A stretch of 64,000 nt of DNA from Gemmatimonadetes bacterium T265. GTDB taxonomy: Bacteria > Gemmatimonadota > Gemmatimonadetes > Gemmatimonadales > Gemmatimonadaceae. The notes under the pieces are model-generated. The model saw nothing but the letters and a program-made list of their open reading frames with translations, searched no databases and had not been told where the DNA came from. The position numbers were made by a program, and so were the translations under genes. Positions 26,126 to 34,439 of this stretch are shown piece after piece; position 1 is the first letter of the stretch; each line of letters opens with the position of its first letter. The DNA is taken from positions 434,001-498,000 of the forward strand of contig BPUI01000003.1 of assembly GCA_019973575.1 (NCBI GenBank). Direction: 5' to 3'.

Positions 26126-27292
26126 TCACGCCGCCGCGCGGACGGCGGCCGCGGCGTGCGGCGTGAACACCTTGCGCCGCACGGTCAGGTAGTCGACGCG
26201 GTCCACGTCCACCGCGACGCCGATGCCGGGCACGTCGCGCGGCACGTGCACCAGGCCGTCGGCGTCCATCGTCCACTCGGGCGTCACGACGTCGCGCTCC
26301 CAGTAGCGCGCGCTCGGGCTCAGGTCGCTCGGCAGCGAGAAGTTGGGGAGGGAGGCGAGCGCCACGTTGTACGCGCGCCCGACGCCACTCTCCAGCATGC
26401 CGCCGCACCACACCGGGATGCCGTGTTGTTGGGCGAGGTCGTGGATCGCGACCGCCTGCGCGAACCCGCCCACGCGACCCGGCTTGATGTTGATGATGCG
26501 CCCCGAGCCGAGCGCGATCATGTCCTCCGCGCGGTCGACGTCGGTGATGCTCTCGTCGAGGCAGAGCGGCGTCCGCAACTCGCGCTGCAGCGCGGCGTGC
26601 CGCACGAGGTCGTCGCGGCCGAGCGGCTGCTCGATCATGATCAGCCCGAAGCGGTCGAGCTCCTTGAGATGGGCCGCGTCGGCCGGGGTGTAGGACGAGT
26701 TCGCGTCGGCCATGAGCGCCACGTCGGGGCCTAACGCCTCGCGCACCGCGGCGACGAAGGCGACGTCCATCCCCGGCGCGACCTTGAGCTTGATCTTGCG
26801 GAAGCCGTCGGCGCGCGCGCGCACCGCGCGCGCGACGAGGTCGGCGGGCGTCGCCTGGATGCCGAGCGAGATCCCCGTGACGATCGCGTCGCGCGTGCCC
26901 TCGCGCCCGCCGGCGACCCGGCGGGCGAGCGACACGCCGTCGCGCAGGGCGGCGAGCGCCCAGCAGCCCATCTCGACCGCGGCCTTCGCCATGTTGTGGC
27001 CGCAGACGTTGCGCGACAGCGCGGCGTAGACCGACGCCGGGTCGTCGATCGGCGTCTCGAACGCGCGCGGCAGGATGAACTCGCGGAGCGCGACCCACGC
27101 GGTGTCGATCGTCTCCGAGCTGTAGTTGGGCTGCTCGCCGGCGACGCACTCGGCCCACGTGCTCAGGCCGTCGCTGTCGCGGAGCTCGAGGAGGCAAATG
27201 CGGCGCTCGGTGACCGTCCCCGACGAGATGCGGAACGGCTCCTTGAGGGGCAGTCGGATCTCGCGCAGCGCGACGCGGTCGAGGCGGGTCAT
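26126..27292 (-). CDS. N-acylamino acid racemase / o-succinylbenzoate synthase family (enolase superfamily)
   Basis: 388 residues from ATG 27292, which overlaps the GNAT stop by 4 bp. Enolase-superfamily catalytic set complete: K168 and K170 in KIKLK, metal ligands D196 (MADANSSY), E221 (MIEQPL) and D246 (CLDES), and K270 (NIKPGRVGG). The spacing is that of type-2 MenC proteins, many of which racemise N-succinyl amino acids. No other menaquinone gene lies in the window, and the flanking N-acyltransferase and M20 deacylase favour the racemase role; a MenC role cannot be excluded from sequence. Substrate would be an N-acyl D- or L-amino acid. Confidence 0.88.
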   Translation of the reverse strand: MTRLDRVALREIRLPLKEPFRISSGTVTERRICLLELRDSDGLSTWAECVAGEQPNYSSETIDTAWVALREFILPRAFETPIDDPASVYAALSRNVCGHNMAKAAVEMGCWALAALRDGVSLARRVAGGREGTRDAIVTGISLGIQATPADLVARAVRARADGFRKIKLKVAPGMDVAFVAAVREALGPDVALMADANSSYTPADAAHLKELDRFGLIMIEQPLGRDDLVRHAALQRELRTPLCLDESITDVDRAEDMIALGSGRIINIKPGRVGGFAQAVAIHDLAQQHGIPVWCGGMLESGVGRAYNVALASLPNFSLPSDLSPSARYWERDVVTPEWTMDADGLVHVPRDVPGIGVAVDVDRVDYLTVRRKVFTPHAAAAVRAAA

Positions 27293-28251
27293 GAGGACAG
27301 CAGGTGGAAGGACGGTGGGGAGGCCGCGGGGGCGGCGCGCTCCAACTCGTAGTAGGGCAGCGCGTCGCCCGCCGCCCGGCGGAACCCCGTCACCTCGTAG
27401 CCGCGGGCGAGGTACGCGAGGAACGCCTCGCGGACCGCCGCGCGCCACGCGCCGCGCAGCCCGGGCGACAGGTCGAGGAAGTCGGGGGGCACGGCGATGC
27501 GCACGAAGCCCGCCTCCGGCGGCGCCGGCGCGAACCCGGGCGTGCCGTCGCGCGCGACCGCGGTCACGACGGGTCCGTGGCGCGCGCGGGCCCCGTCGCC
27601 GTCGGGCGCGGCCGCATCCGGCGCAGCGCCATCTGCCGCAGCGCCGTCGGCGCGCGTGAGGTCCCACCGGGCGATCAGCCGGTCGGTGGGGAGCCCGGCG
27701 TGCAGCACGCTGCCCGTGTCGTCGCCGTACATGTTGGGCACGTACTCGACGACGCGGGCGCCGAGGCGCGCGAGGTTGAGGTGTGCGTTGCGGGCGACGA
27801 GCGGGTCGAACGTCCAGTACATGGCGACCGCGCCGGCGGCGCGCGCGAGGTCACGCTGGAAGTGCTTGAGGCGCTCGCCGACACGCGCGCCGCGCGCGCC
27901 GGGGCGCACGGCGAGCATGTCGGACCAGTGGACCGGGCGGCCGTCCAGCGTGCCGGCCATGCCGAAGACGAAGCCGAGCAGGGCGCCGTCCGGGGCGAAC
28001 GCGCCGGCGACCACGCCGCCGAGCTTCTGGGCGACCATGAGGATGGTCGCGGGCACGTACTCGCGGAAGTCCGCGCCCCACGTCTCGCGCTCGATCGCGA
28101 CGCACGCGTGGTACTCCGCGAGGGTCTCGACGCGTCGGACGACGACGGCGTCCGGGCGGTCGTTCGGCCGGCCGCCCGGCTGGCCGTCGGATCGCCCGTC
28201 GTCGACGGCGGGGGGGGGCGGGCCCGCGGGGGAGGCGGTCTCGCTGGTCAT
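27289..28251 (-). CDS. GNAT-family N-acyltransferase (COG3375-like)
   Basis: 320 residues from ATG 28251. Residues 1-40 are a disordered Pro/Asp/Gly-rich lead. The GNAT core (about 42-190) has RVETLAEYHACVAIERETWG, GVVAGAF, GFVFGM, HWSDMLAVRPGARGARVGERL (acyl-CoA loop) and ARNAHLNLARLGA ... YVPNMYGD. This matches the large GNAT group found beside N-succinylamino acid racemases, where it succinylates D-amino acids from succinyl-CoA. First gene of the GNAT-racemase-M20 unit. It is transcribed from the divergent promoter shared with susC, which carries a TGTATACA site 87 bp upstream. Confidence 0.85.
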   Translation of the reverse strand: MTSETASPAGPPPPAVDDGRSDGQPGGRPNDRPDAVVVRRVETLAEYHACVAIERETWGADFREYVPATILMVAQKLGGVVAGAFAPDGALLGFVFGMAGTLDGRPVHWSDMLAVRPGARGARVGERLKHFQRDLARAAGAVAMYWTFDPLVARNAHLNLARLGARVVEYVPNMYGDDTGSVLHAGLPTDRLIARWDLTRADGAAADGAAPDAAAPDGDGARARHGPVVTAVARDGTPGFAPAPPEAGFVRIAVPPDFLDLSPGLRGAWRAAVREAFLAYLARGYEVTGFRRAAGDALPYYELERAAPAASPPSFHLLSS

Positions 28252-28336
28252 CGGGCGGCGGGCAACCGGGGCGGGGCGGGGGACTGGGCGGAGTCTTGCG
28301 AGCGGGGCCCGGGGGCGGCATAATCGGTACACACTA

Positions 28337-28346
28337 CTGTATACAA
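28337..28346. promoter_or_regulatory. GntR/FCD-type operator between GNAT and susC
   Basis: CTGTATACAA, with the 8-bp palindrome TGTATACA at 28338-28345, in the 167-bp gap between the two divergent starts. It matches the NGTATACN core bound by FCD-subfamily GntR regulators, and a near-identical site lies at 43697-43706. A GntR/FCD regulator is encoded between the two sites. Confidence 0.6.
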
Positions 28347-28418
28347 AACCACACGGCACGCAATTCCCCATCCCGCGCCGCCGAGGGTCGAGGCGGCCTC
28401 ACCCCATCCCCCCCGCCC

Positions 28419-31400
28419 ATGCCCGTGTCCCCGACCCCCACACGGCAGCGTGCCCCTCGTGCGCGGATCCCGCGCGCGCGGAGCGCCCCGGCGCGCGCCG
28501 CCCTCGCCGTCCTCGCGGCCGCGGTGCCGGGCGCCCACCCCGCCGCCGCACAAACGGCCCCGGCACAGCCGCCCGCCGCGCGCGCTGCCGACGCCCAGAC
28601 GAGCGTCGCGGGCACCGTCGTGCGCGCGGGCACCCTGACCCCCGTCGAGGGCGCCCAGGTCCTCGTCGAAGGCACGACGATCGGCGCGACCACCGACGCG
28701 GCCGGCCGCTTCCGCCTGCGCGGCGTCCCGGCCGACGCGGGCGGCCAGGTCACGCTGCGCGTCCGGCGCCTCAGCTTCCAGCCGTTCACGCAACGCGTGC
28801 GCGTCGGCGCCGGCGACCTGCGCCTCGTCCTCACCGAGGCCACCGTCAACCTCGACGCGGTCGTCGTCACCGGCACCGCCGGCGGCGAGCAGCAGCGCTC
28901 GGTCGGCAACGCCGTCTCCCGCATCGACGCCGCGGCCGAGGTCGGGCGCACCGGCGTCACGAGCGTCGGCCAGCTGCTCAACGGGCGCGCGCCCGGCGTG
29001 ATCGTCACCTCGGGCACCGGGCGCGCCGGCTCGGGGCCGGACATCAACATCCGCGGCCGCTCGACCATCTCGCTCAACCAGCAGCCGCTGCTCTACATCG
29101 ACGGCGTGCGCGTCGACAACGACGTCGGCACCGGCACGCGGCAGCAGGGGGGCGCGGTCGCGTCGCGCTTCAACGACATCCCGCCCGAGGACATCGAGTC
29201 GATCGAGATCATCAAGGGCCCCGCGGCCGCGACGATCTACGGCACCGAGGCCGCCAACGGCGTCATCCAGGTCATCACCAAGCGCGGCCAGTCGGGCGAG
29301 CGCCCGCAGTGGAACGCCGTCCTGCGCCAGGGCACGGTGGCGTTCCAGGACCCGGGCGGGCGCATCCAGACCAACTACGCCCAGGACTCGACCGGCCAGC
29401 TGCTCACCTGGAACGGCGTGCAGCAGGAGGCCGCGCGCGGCACCCCGATCTTCACCACCGGGCGGCTGCAGACCTACCAGCTCAACCTCTCCGGCGGCAC
29501 GCCGGCAGTCCGGTACTACGCCTCCGGCGGCTACGACCAGAACACCGGCATCGAGCCGAACAACAACGAACGCCGCTTCAACGGGCGCCTGAACCTCTCG
29601 GTGACGCCGAGCAGCAAGGTCGACGTGACCGCGAGCCTCGGCGTGATCTCGGGGCACACCGCCCTCGGGTCGGACTACGGGGCCAGTGCGCTGTTCTCGA
29701 CCCTCTACGGCTCGCCGAACTTCGTCCCCACGCCGACGCGCGGCTTCTTTTTGAGCCCGCCCCAGACCGTTTGGGACGTCTACTCCAACACGCAGGACGT
29801 CAACCGCTACACGAGCAGCCTCGCCTTCAACAACCGCCCGACCGGCTGGTTCACGCAGAGCCTCAACCTCGGCCTCGACCTGACCAACGAGGACAACCAG
29901 GGCCTGCAGCGCTTCGCCTCGCCGAGCGACGCGATCTTCTTCTCGCCGACCGACGCCCTCGGGTCGATCCTCGAGGACCTGCGCACGGTCAGCTACATCA
30001 CGGCCAGCTACAACGCGAGCGCGCGGGCCGCGCTCACGCCGGCCCTGACCGCGACATCGTCGGTGGGCGCGCAGTTCTACCGCCGGCGCGTCAACCTCTC
30101 GCAGGTCAACGGCAGCCAGTTCCCCGCCCCGGGCGTGACCACCGGCGCGGCGGCGGCGATCACCACCGGCAGCCAGGACTACCTGATCAACAAGACGCTG
30201 GGCTTCTACGCCCAGGAGCAGTTCGGCCTCCACGACCGCGCCTTCCTCACCGCCGCGGTGCGCGTCGACAACAACAGCGCGTTCGGCAAGAACTTCGGCT
30301 ACACCGCGTACCCCAAGGTCGCCGCGACGTGGGTGATCAGCGAGGAGCCGTGGTGGCGCGACGCCGCCGTCGGCGGGGCCGTCAACCAGCTCAAGCTGCG
30401 CTCCGCGTTCGGCGCGTCCGGGCAGCAGCCGAGCGACTCGGCGGCGCTGCGCACCTACCAGCCGGTCACCAGCACGCAGGACCGCCCGGGCGTCACGCCG
30501 CAGTTCGTCGGCAACGACAATCTCAAGCCCGAGCGCGGGCAGGAGCTCGAGCTCGGCTTCGAGGCCGGGCTGTTCCGCCGCCTCAGCCTGGATTTTACGT
30601 ACTTCAACAAGAAGGTCCACGACGCGATCCTCGCGCGGCCTAACGCGCCGTCGGGCGGTTTCCCCGGATCGCAGTTCGTCAACATCGGGCAGATCAGCAA
30701 CCACGGCGTCGAGCTGGCGGCGCGCTACGACGCGTTCCAGCGCTCCGACCTCGGGATCGAGCTGACCGGGAACGTCGGCACCGCGCGCGACCGCATCGAC
30801 GACCTCGGCGGCATCCCGTTCGTCGCCATCCCCGGCCTCCCGCAGCGCGACGTGCAGGGCTACCCGATCGCCGCGTACTTCGCCAAGAAGGTCGTGGGCG
30901 CCACGCTCGGCGCCAACGGCGCCGCCGCCAACCTGCAGTGCGACAACGGCGCGGGCGGCGTGATCGGCTGCGACGCGGCGCCGGTGGTCTTCCTCGGCAC
31001 CTCGACGCCCAAGGTCGTCGGCGCGTTCGGGACGACGGTCACCGTGCAGAAGCGCCTCCGCCTCTACGGCCTCGTCGACTTCAAGGCCGGCCACAAGCTC
31101 CTCAACGCCGACGAGCTCCTCCGCTGCTCGGTCCTCGGCGAGTGCCTCGCCAACTACCGGCCGCAGCAGTTCTCGCCGACCTACATCGCCGACGTGCAGA
31201 ACGGCTCGGGGCTCCTCTACGCCAACTCGTTCGTCCAGAGCGCGTCGTTCGCGCGGCTGCGCGAGGTGTCGGCCACGTACGACCTCCCCGCGCGCTTCGC
31301 GGCGCCCCTGCGCGCCCGGTCGGCGGCGTTGACGATCGCCGGGCGCAACCTGCACCTGTGGACCTCCTACAAGGGCCTCGACCCCGAGAGCCGCGCCGGC

Positions 31401-31484
31401 GTGATCGGCCAGCAGAGTGCCTTCTCCCAGGCGGTCACCCCGACGCTGGCGCAGCTGCTCGCCTCGATCTCCCTCCGCTACTGA
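28419..31484 (+). CDS. SusC/RagA family TonB-linked outer membrane transporter
   Basis: 1021 residues from ATG 28419. Signal peptide about 1-47 (cut near AAAQ), a carboxypeptidase-D-like regulatory domain (about 60-150, VAGTVVRAGTLTPVEGAQVL), a plug with LNGRAPGV, IRGRSTISLNQQPLLYIDGV and IEIIKGPAAATIYGTEAANG (the RagA signature), and a C-terminal beta-barrel. With SusD it takes up oligomers too large for porins, powered by TonB. Its neighbours are peptidases, so peptides or glycopeptides are more likely cargo than plain sugars. It is the first gene of a four-gene operon (susC, susD, S12, S9). Confidence 0.95.
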   Translation: MPVSPTPTRQRAPRARIPRARSAPARAALAVLAAAVPGAHPAAAQTAPAQPPAARAADAQTSVAGTVVRAGTLTPVEGAQVLVEGTTIGATTDAAGRFRLRGVPADAGGQVTLRVRRLSFQPFTQRVRVGAGDLRLVLTEATVNLDAVVVTGTAGGEQQRSVGNAVSRIDAAAEVGRTGVTSVGQLLNGRAPGVIVTSGTGRAGSGPDINIRGRSTISLNQQPLLYIDGVRVDNDVGTGTRQQGGAVASRFNDIPPEDIESIEIIKGPAAATIYGTEAANGVIQVITKRGQSGERPQWNAVLRQGTVAFQDPGGRIQTNYAQDSTGQLLTWNGVQQEAARGTPIFTTGRLQTYQLNLSGGTPAVRYYASGGYDQNTGIEPNNNERRFNGRLNLSVTPSSKVDVTASLGVISGHTALGSDYGASALFSTLYGSPNFVPTPTRGFFLSPPQTVWDVYSNTQDVNRYTSSLAFNNRPTGWFTQSLNLGLDLTNEDNQGLQRFASPSDAIFFSPTDALGSILEDLRTVSYITASYNASARAALTPALTATSSVGAQFYRRRVNLSQVNGSQFPAPGVTTGAAAAITTGSQDYLINKTLGFYAQEQFGLHDRAFLTAAVRVDNNSAFGKNFGYTAYPKVAATWVISEEPWWRDAAVGGAVNQLKLRSAFGASGQQPSDSAALRTYQPVTSTQDRPGVTPQFVGNDNLKPERGQELELGFEAGLFRRLSLDFTYFNKKVHDAILARPNAPSGGFPGSQFVNIGQISNHGVELAARYDAFQRSDLGIELTGNVGTARDRIDDLGGIPFVAIPGLPQRDVQGYPIAAYFAKKVVGATLGANGAAANLQCDNGAGGVIGCDAAPVVFLGTSTPKVVGAFGTTVTVQKRLRLYGLVDFKAGHKLLNADELLRCSVLGECLANYRPQQFSPTYIADVQNGSGLLYANSFVQSASFARLREVSATYDLPARFAAPLRARSAALTIAGRNLHLWTSYKGLDPESRAGVIGQQSAFSQAVTPTLAQLLASISLRY

Positions 31485-31510
31485 CCGCGACGCCCGCGAG
31501 AAGACTCCCC

Positions 31511-32800
31511 ATGACTCGAATTCGCTCCCGCGCCGCCGCCGTCGCGCTCGCCGCGGCCGCCGCGCCCGCGCTCAACGCCTGCCACGACCTCACGTCGCTC
31601 AGCCAGACCGCGCCGAGCCGCGTCGTGGCCGACCAGCTGTACGTCCCCGCCAACGCGCCGCTGCTCCTGAACAGCGCGATCGGCGATTACGAATGCGCGC
31701 TCACCAACTACATCGTCGCCGCCGGGCTCGTCGGCGACGAACTCGACGACGCGCAACTCCTGGCCGTCGGGTGGGACTACGACCGGCGCACGATCAGCTC
31801 GCCGCTCACGTACTACGCCAGCACCGCCTGCGGCGCGGTGCAGGTGCCCGGCCTGTACACGCCGATCTCGGTGGCGCGCTACGACGGCGACCGCCTCGCC
31901 AAGGCGCTCCAGGGCTGGACCGACGCGCAGGTGCCCGGCCGCCAGGGCCTGCTCGCCCAGGCGCAGGCCTACGCGGGCTACAGCCTCGTACTGTTAGGCG
32001 AGGGGATGTGCACCGCGGCGATCGACCTCGGCCCCGAGCTCTCGCGCGCACAGCTCGACTCGATCGCGGAGGACCGGTTCACCGCGGCCATCGCCGCGGC
32101 CACGGCGGCGGCCGACACCGCGACGCTGAACATGGCGCGCGTGGGGCGCGCGCGGGCGCGCCTCGACCAGAACAAGATGGCGCTCGCGCTCGCCGACGCG
32201 GCGCTCGTCCCGGACGGCTTCGTCAAGAACGCCACCTACTCCGCGGTGAACGCCCGCCGCGAGAACCTGGTCTACACGCAGACGTACCGCGGCAACTACT
32301 CGACCGTGGACTCCACGTTCCGGCACGTGACGTGGAACGGCGCCCCCGACCCGCGCGTGGCCGTGGACAGCACGGGCCAGGTCGGGCAGGACCAGCAGAC
32401 GCCGATCTTCCGGCCGGCCAAGTACCCGACGATCTCGACGCCGATCCCGATCGCGTCGTGGCGCGAGGCGCGGCTGATCGTGGCGGAGGCGAGCCTGGCG
32501 GCCGGCGACGTGACGACCGCGGTCGCGGCGATCAACGCGCTGCACGCGGCGGCGGGGATCTCGCCCTACGCGGGCGGCACCGCCGCGCAGGTGCTCGCCC
32601 AGGTGCAGGAGGAGCGCCGCCGCGAGCTGTTCCTCGAGGGGCAGCGGCTCAACGACATGATTCGCTTCAAGGTGCCGCTCGTGCCGGCGCCGGGAACGCC
32701 GTTCCCGGTCAAGGGCGGGGCGTACGGCAGCCAGCTGTGCTTCCCGCTGCCGGACCTCGAGCGCAACAACAACCCGAACCTGAACGGGACGCACTCGTAA
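31511..32800 (+). CDS. SusD/RagB-like substrate-binding lipoprotein
   Basis: 429 residues from ATG 31511. Lipobox ALNAC with C24 as the predicted lipidation site. The helical TPR-like SusD fold is indicated by regularly spaced Ala-rich helices and by the C-terminal EERRRELFLEGQRLNDMIRF, the best-conserved SusD motif. It caps the SusC barrel and binds the substrate outside the cell. 26 bp downstream of susC. Somewhat shorter than Bacteroidota SusD proteins, as is usual in other phyla. Confidence 0.93.
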   Translation: MTRIRSRAAAVALAAAAAPALNACHDLTSLSQTAPSRVVADQLYVPANAPLLLNSAIGDYECALTNYIVAAGLVGDELDDAQLLAVGWDYDRRTISSPLTYYASTACGAVQVPGLYTPISVARYDGDRLAKALQGWTDAQVPGRQGLLAQAQAYAGYSLVLLGEGMCTAAIDLGPELSRAQLDSIAEDRFTAAIAAATAAADTATLNMARVGRARARLDQNKMALALADAALVPDGFVKNATYSAVNARRENLVYTQTYRGNYSTVDSTFRHVTWNGAPDPRVAVDSTGQVGQDQQTPIFRPAKYPTISTPIPIASWREARLIVAEASLAAGDVTTAVAAINALHAAAGISPYAGGTAAQVLAQVQEERRRELFLEGQRLNDMIRFKVPLVPAPGTPFPVKGGAYGSQLCFPLPDLERNNNPNLNGTHS

Positions 32801-32818
32801 CGCCGTTCTAACGCCCGC

Positions 32819-34432
32819 ATGCGCCTCCCTCGCCCTTCCGTCGCACTTGCCCTTGCGCTCACCGGCGTGCTCGCAGACGCCGGGCCGTCCGCGGCGCAGC
32901 CGGCCGTCGCGACCGCCGTCGTCGCGCCGCCGGCCGCCGCGCCGGCCCCCGTTCCCCCGGCCGCGCCCGACGTGGCGGCACTCGACGCCTACGCGGCCCG
33001 CGCCGCCCGCGACTGGCGCGTGCCGGGGCTGGCGGTCGCCGTCGTCGCGGGCGACTCCGTGGTGCTCGCCAAGGGCTACGGCGTCCGCGAGCTGGGCAGG
33101 CCGGCCCCGGTCGACGCGCACACGCGCTTCGCGATCGGGTCCACGACGAAGGCGATGACGGTCGCCGCGTTAGGCATGCTCGTCGACGAGGGGAAGCTCC
33201 GCTGGGACGACCCGGTCACGAAGTACCTGCCCGCGTTCCGGCTCGCCGACGCCTACGTCACCCGCAACGTGACGGTGCGCGACCTGCTCACGCACCGCAC
33301 CGGGCTCGGGAACGCGGACCTGCTCTGGGCCGTCGACGACTACCCGGCCGACGAGATCGTCCGGCGCGTCGGCACCCTCCGGCTCGCGTACCCGTTCCGC
33401 TCGGGGTTCGAGTACCAGAACATCATGTACGCCGTCGCCGGCGACGTCGTCCGCGCGGCCTCGGGCGTGCCCTGGGAGACGTTCCTCCGGACCCGAATCT
33501 GGACGCCGCTCGGCATGACCGAGACCGAGCCCACGCTCGCCGCGATCACCGGCGGCGCGAACGTCGCCGCGCCCCACATGGCGTTCGGCGACACGGTCCG
33601 GGTGATCGCCAACGGCTCGGCCGACGCGGTCAAGGCGGCGGGGTCGGTGTGGTCGAGCGTGCACGACATGGCGCGGTGGACGCGCTTCCTGCTCGACAGC
33701 GGCCGCGCGGACGGCCGGCGCCTCCTCAGCGACAGCACCTTCCGCGAGATCTTCTCGCCGCAGAACGTCGCGCCGCCGTCGACGTACCCCGCCGTCCCCG
33801 CGTTCGTCCGCCCGCACTTCTTCCTCTACGGCTTCGGGTGGTTCCTGGAAGACTACCGCGGGCAGGCGGTCGCGATGCACACGGGGAGCGTCGACGGGAT
33901 GAGCGCGATCATCGGGCTCGTCCCCGACCGCCGGGTCGGCGTGTACGTGCTCGCGAACCTCGACCACGCGGAGCTGCGGCACGCGCTCATGTACACGGTG
34001 TTCGACGCCTACGGCGGCATGGCTAACGCTGGCGGCGCCCCGGCGCGCGACTGGAGCGCGGACCTGCGCGCGTTCTTCGCGGGCCGCAGGGCCGCGGCGC
34101 TCGCGGCGCAGCAGCGGCAGGAGGCGCGGCGCACGCCGAACGCGCCGCCGAGCCTCGCACTCGACCGCTACGCCGGGTCGTACGCCGACTCCACCTTCGG
34201 CACCGTCGTCGTGACCGCGCGCGGCGGATCGCTCGGCCTAACGATCGGCCGCCTGCGCGCGCCCGCCCTCGAGCACCTGCGGTACGACACCTTCCGCGCG
34301 CGGTGGGACGACCCGCGCGCCGACCCGTCGCCCGTCGTCTTCCAGCCCGACGGGGCGGGCGGCGTCGCCGCGCTCCGCGTCTTCGGCGTGACGTTCGGAC
34401 GCGTCGGCGGCGGTTCGTCGCCAACGCCGTGA
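32819..34432 (+). CDS. Exported S12-type serine hydrolase (beta-lactamase/DD-peptidase fold)
   Basis: 537 residues. Signal peptide about 1-27. Catalytic S108-T-T-K111 (FAIGSTTK), Y199-Q-N201 (FEYQNIMY) and a late H-T-G-S motif (AMHTGSVDG) make a complete S12 site. C-terminal beta domain (about 440-537, LDRYAGSYADSTFGTVVVT) is DUF3471-like. Family members include D-aminopeptidases, DD-peptidases and esterases. Given the D-amino-acid genes around it, a D-specific peptidase is plausible; true beta-lactamase activity is unlikely. 18 bp after susD. Confidence 0.9.
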   Translation: MRLPRPSVALALALTGVLADAGPSAAQPAVATAVVAPPAAAPAPVPPAAPDVAALDAYAARAARDWRVPGLAVAVVAGDSVVLAKGYGVRELGRPAPVDAHTRFAIGSTTKAMTVAALGMLVDEGKLRWDDPVTKYLPAFRLADAYVTRNVTVRDLLTHRTGLGNADLLWAVDDYPADEIVRRVGTLRLAYPFRSGFEYQNIMYAVAGDVVRAASGVPWETFLRTRIWTPLGMTETEPTLAAITGGANVAAPHMAFGDTVRVIANGSADAVKAAGSVWSSVHDMARWTRFLLDSGRADGRRLLSDSTFREIFSPQNVAPPSTYPAVPAFVRPHFFLYGFGWFLEDYRGQAVAMHTGSVDGMSAIIGLVPDRRVGVYVLANLDHAELRHALMYTVFDAYGGMANAGGAPARDWSADLRAFFAGRRAAALAAQQRQEARRTPNAPPSLALDRYAGSYADSTFGTVVVTARGGSLGLTIGRLRAPALEHLRYDTFRARWDDPRADPSPVVFQPDGAGGVAALRVFGVTFGRVGGGSSPTP

Positions 34433-34439
34433 CCCCCCG

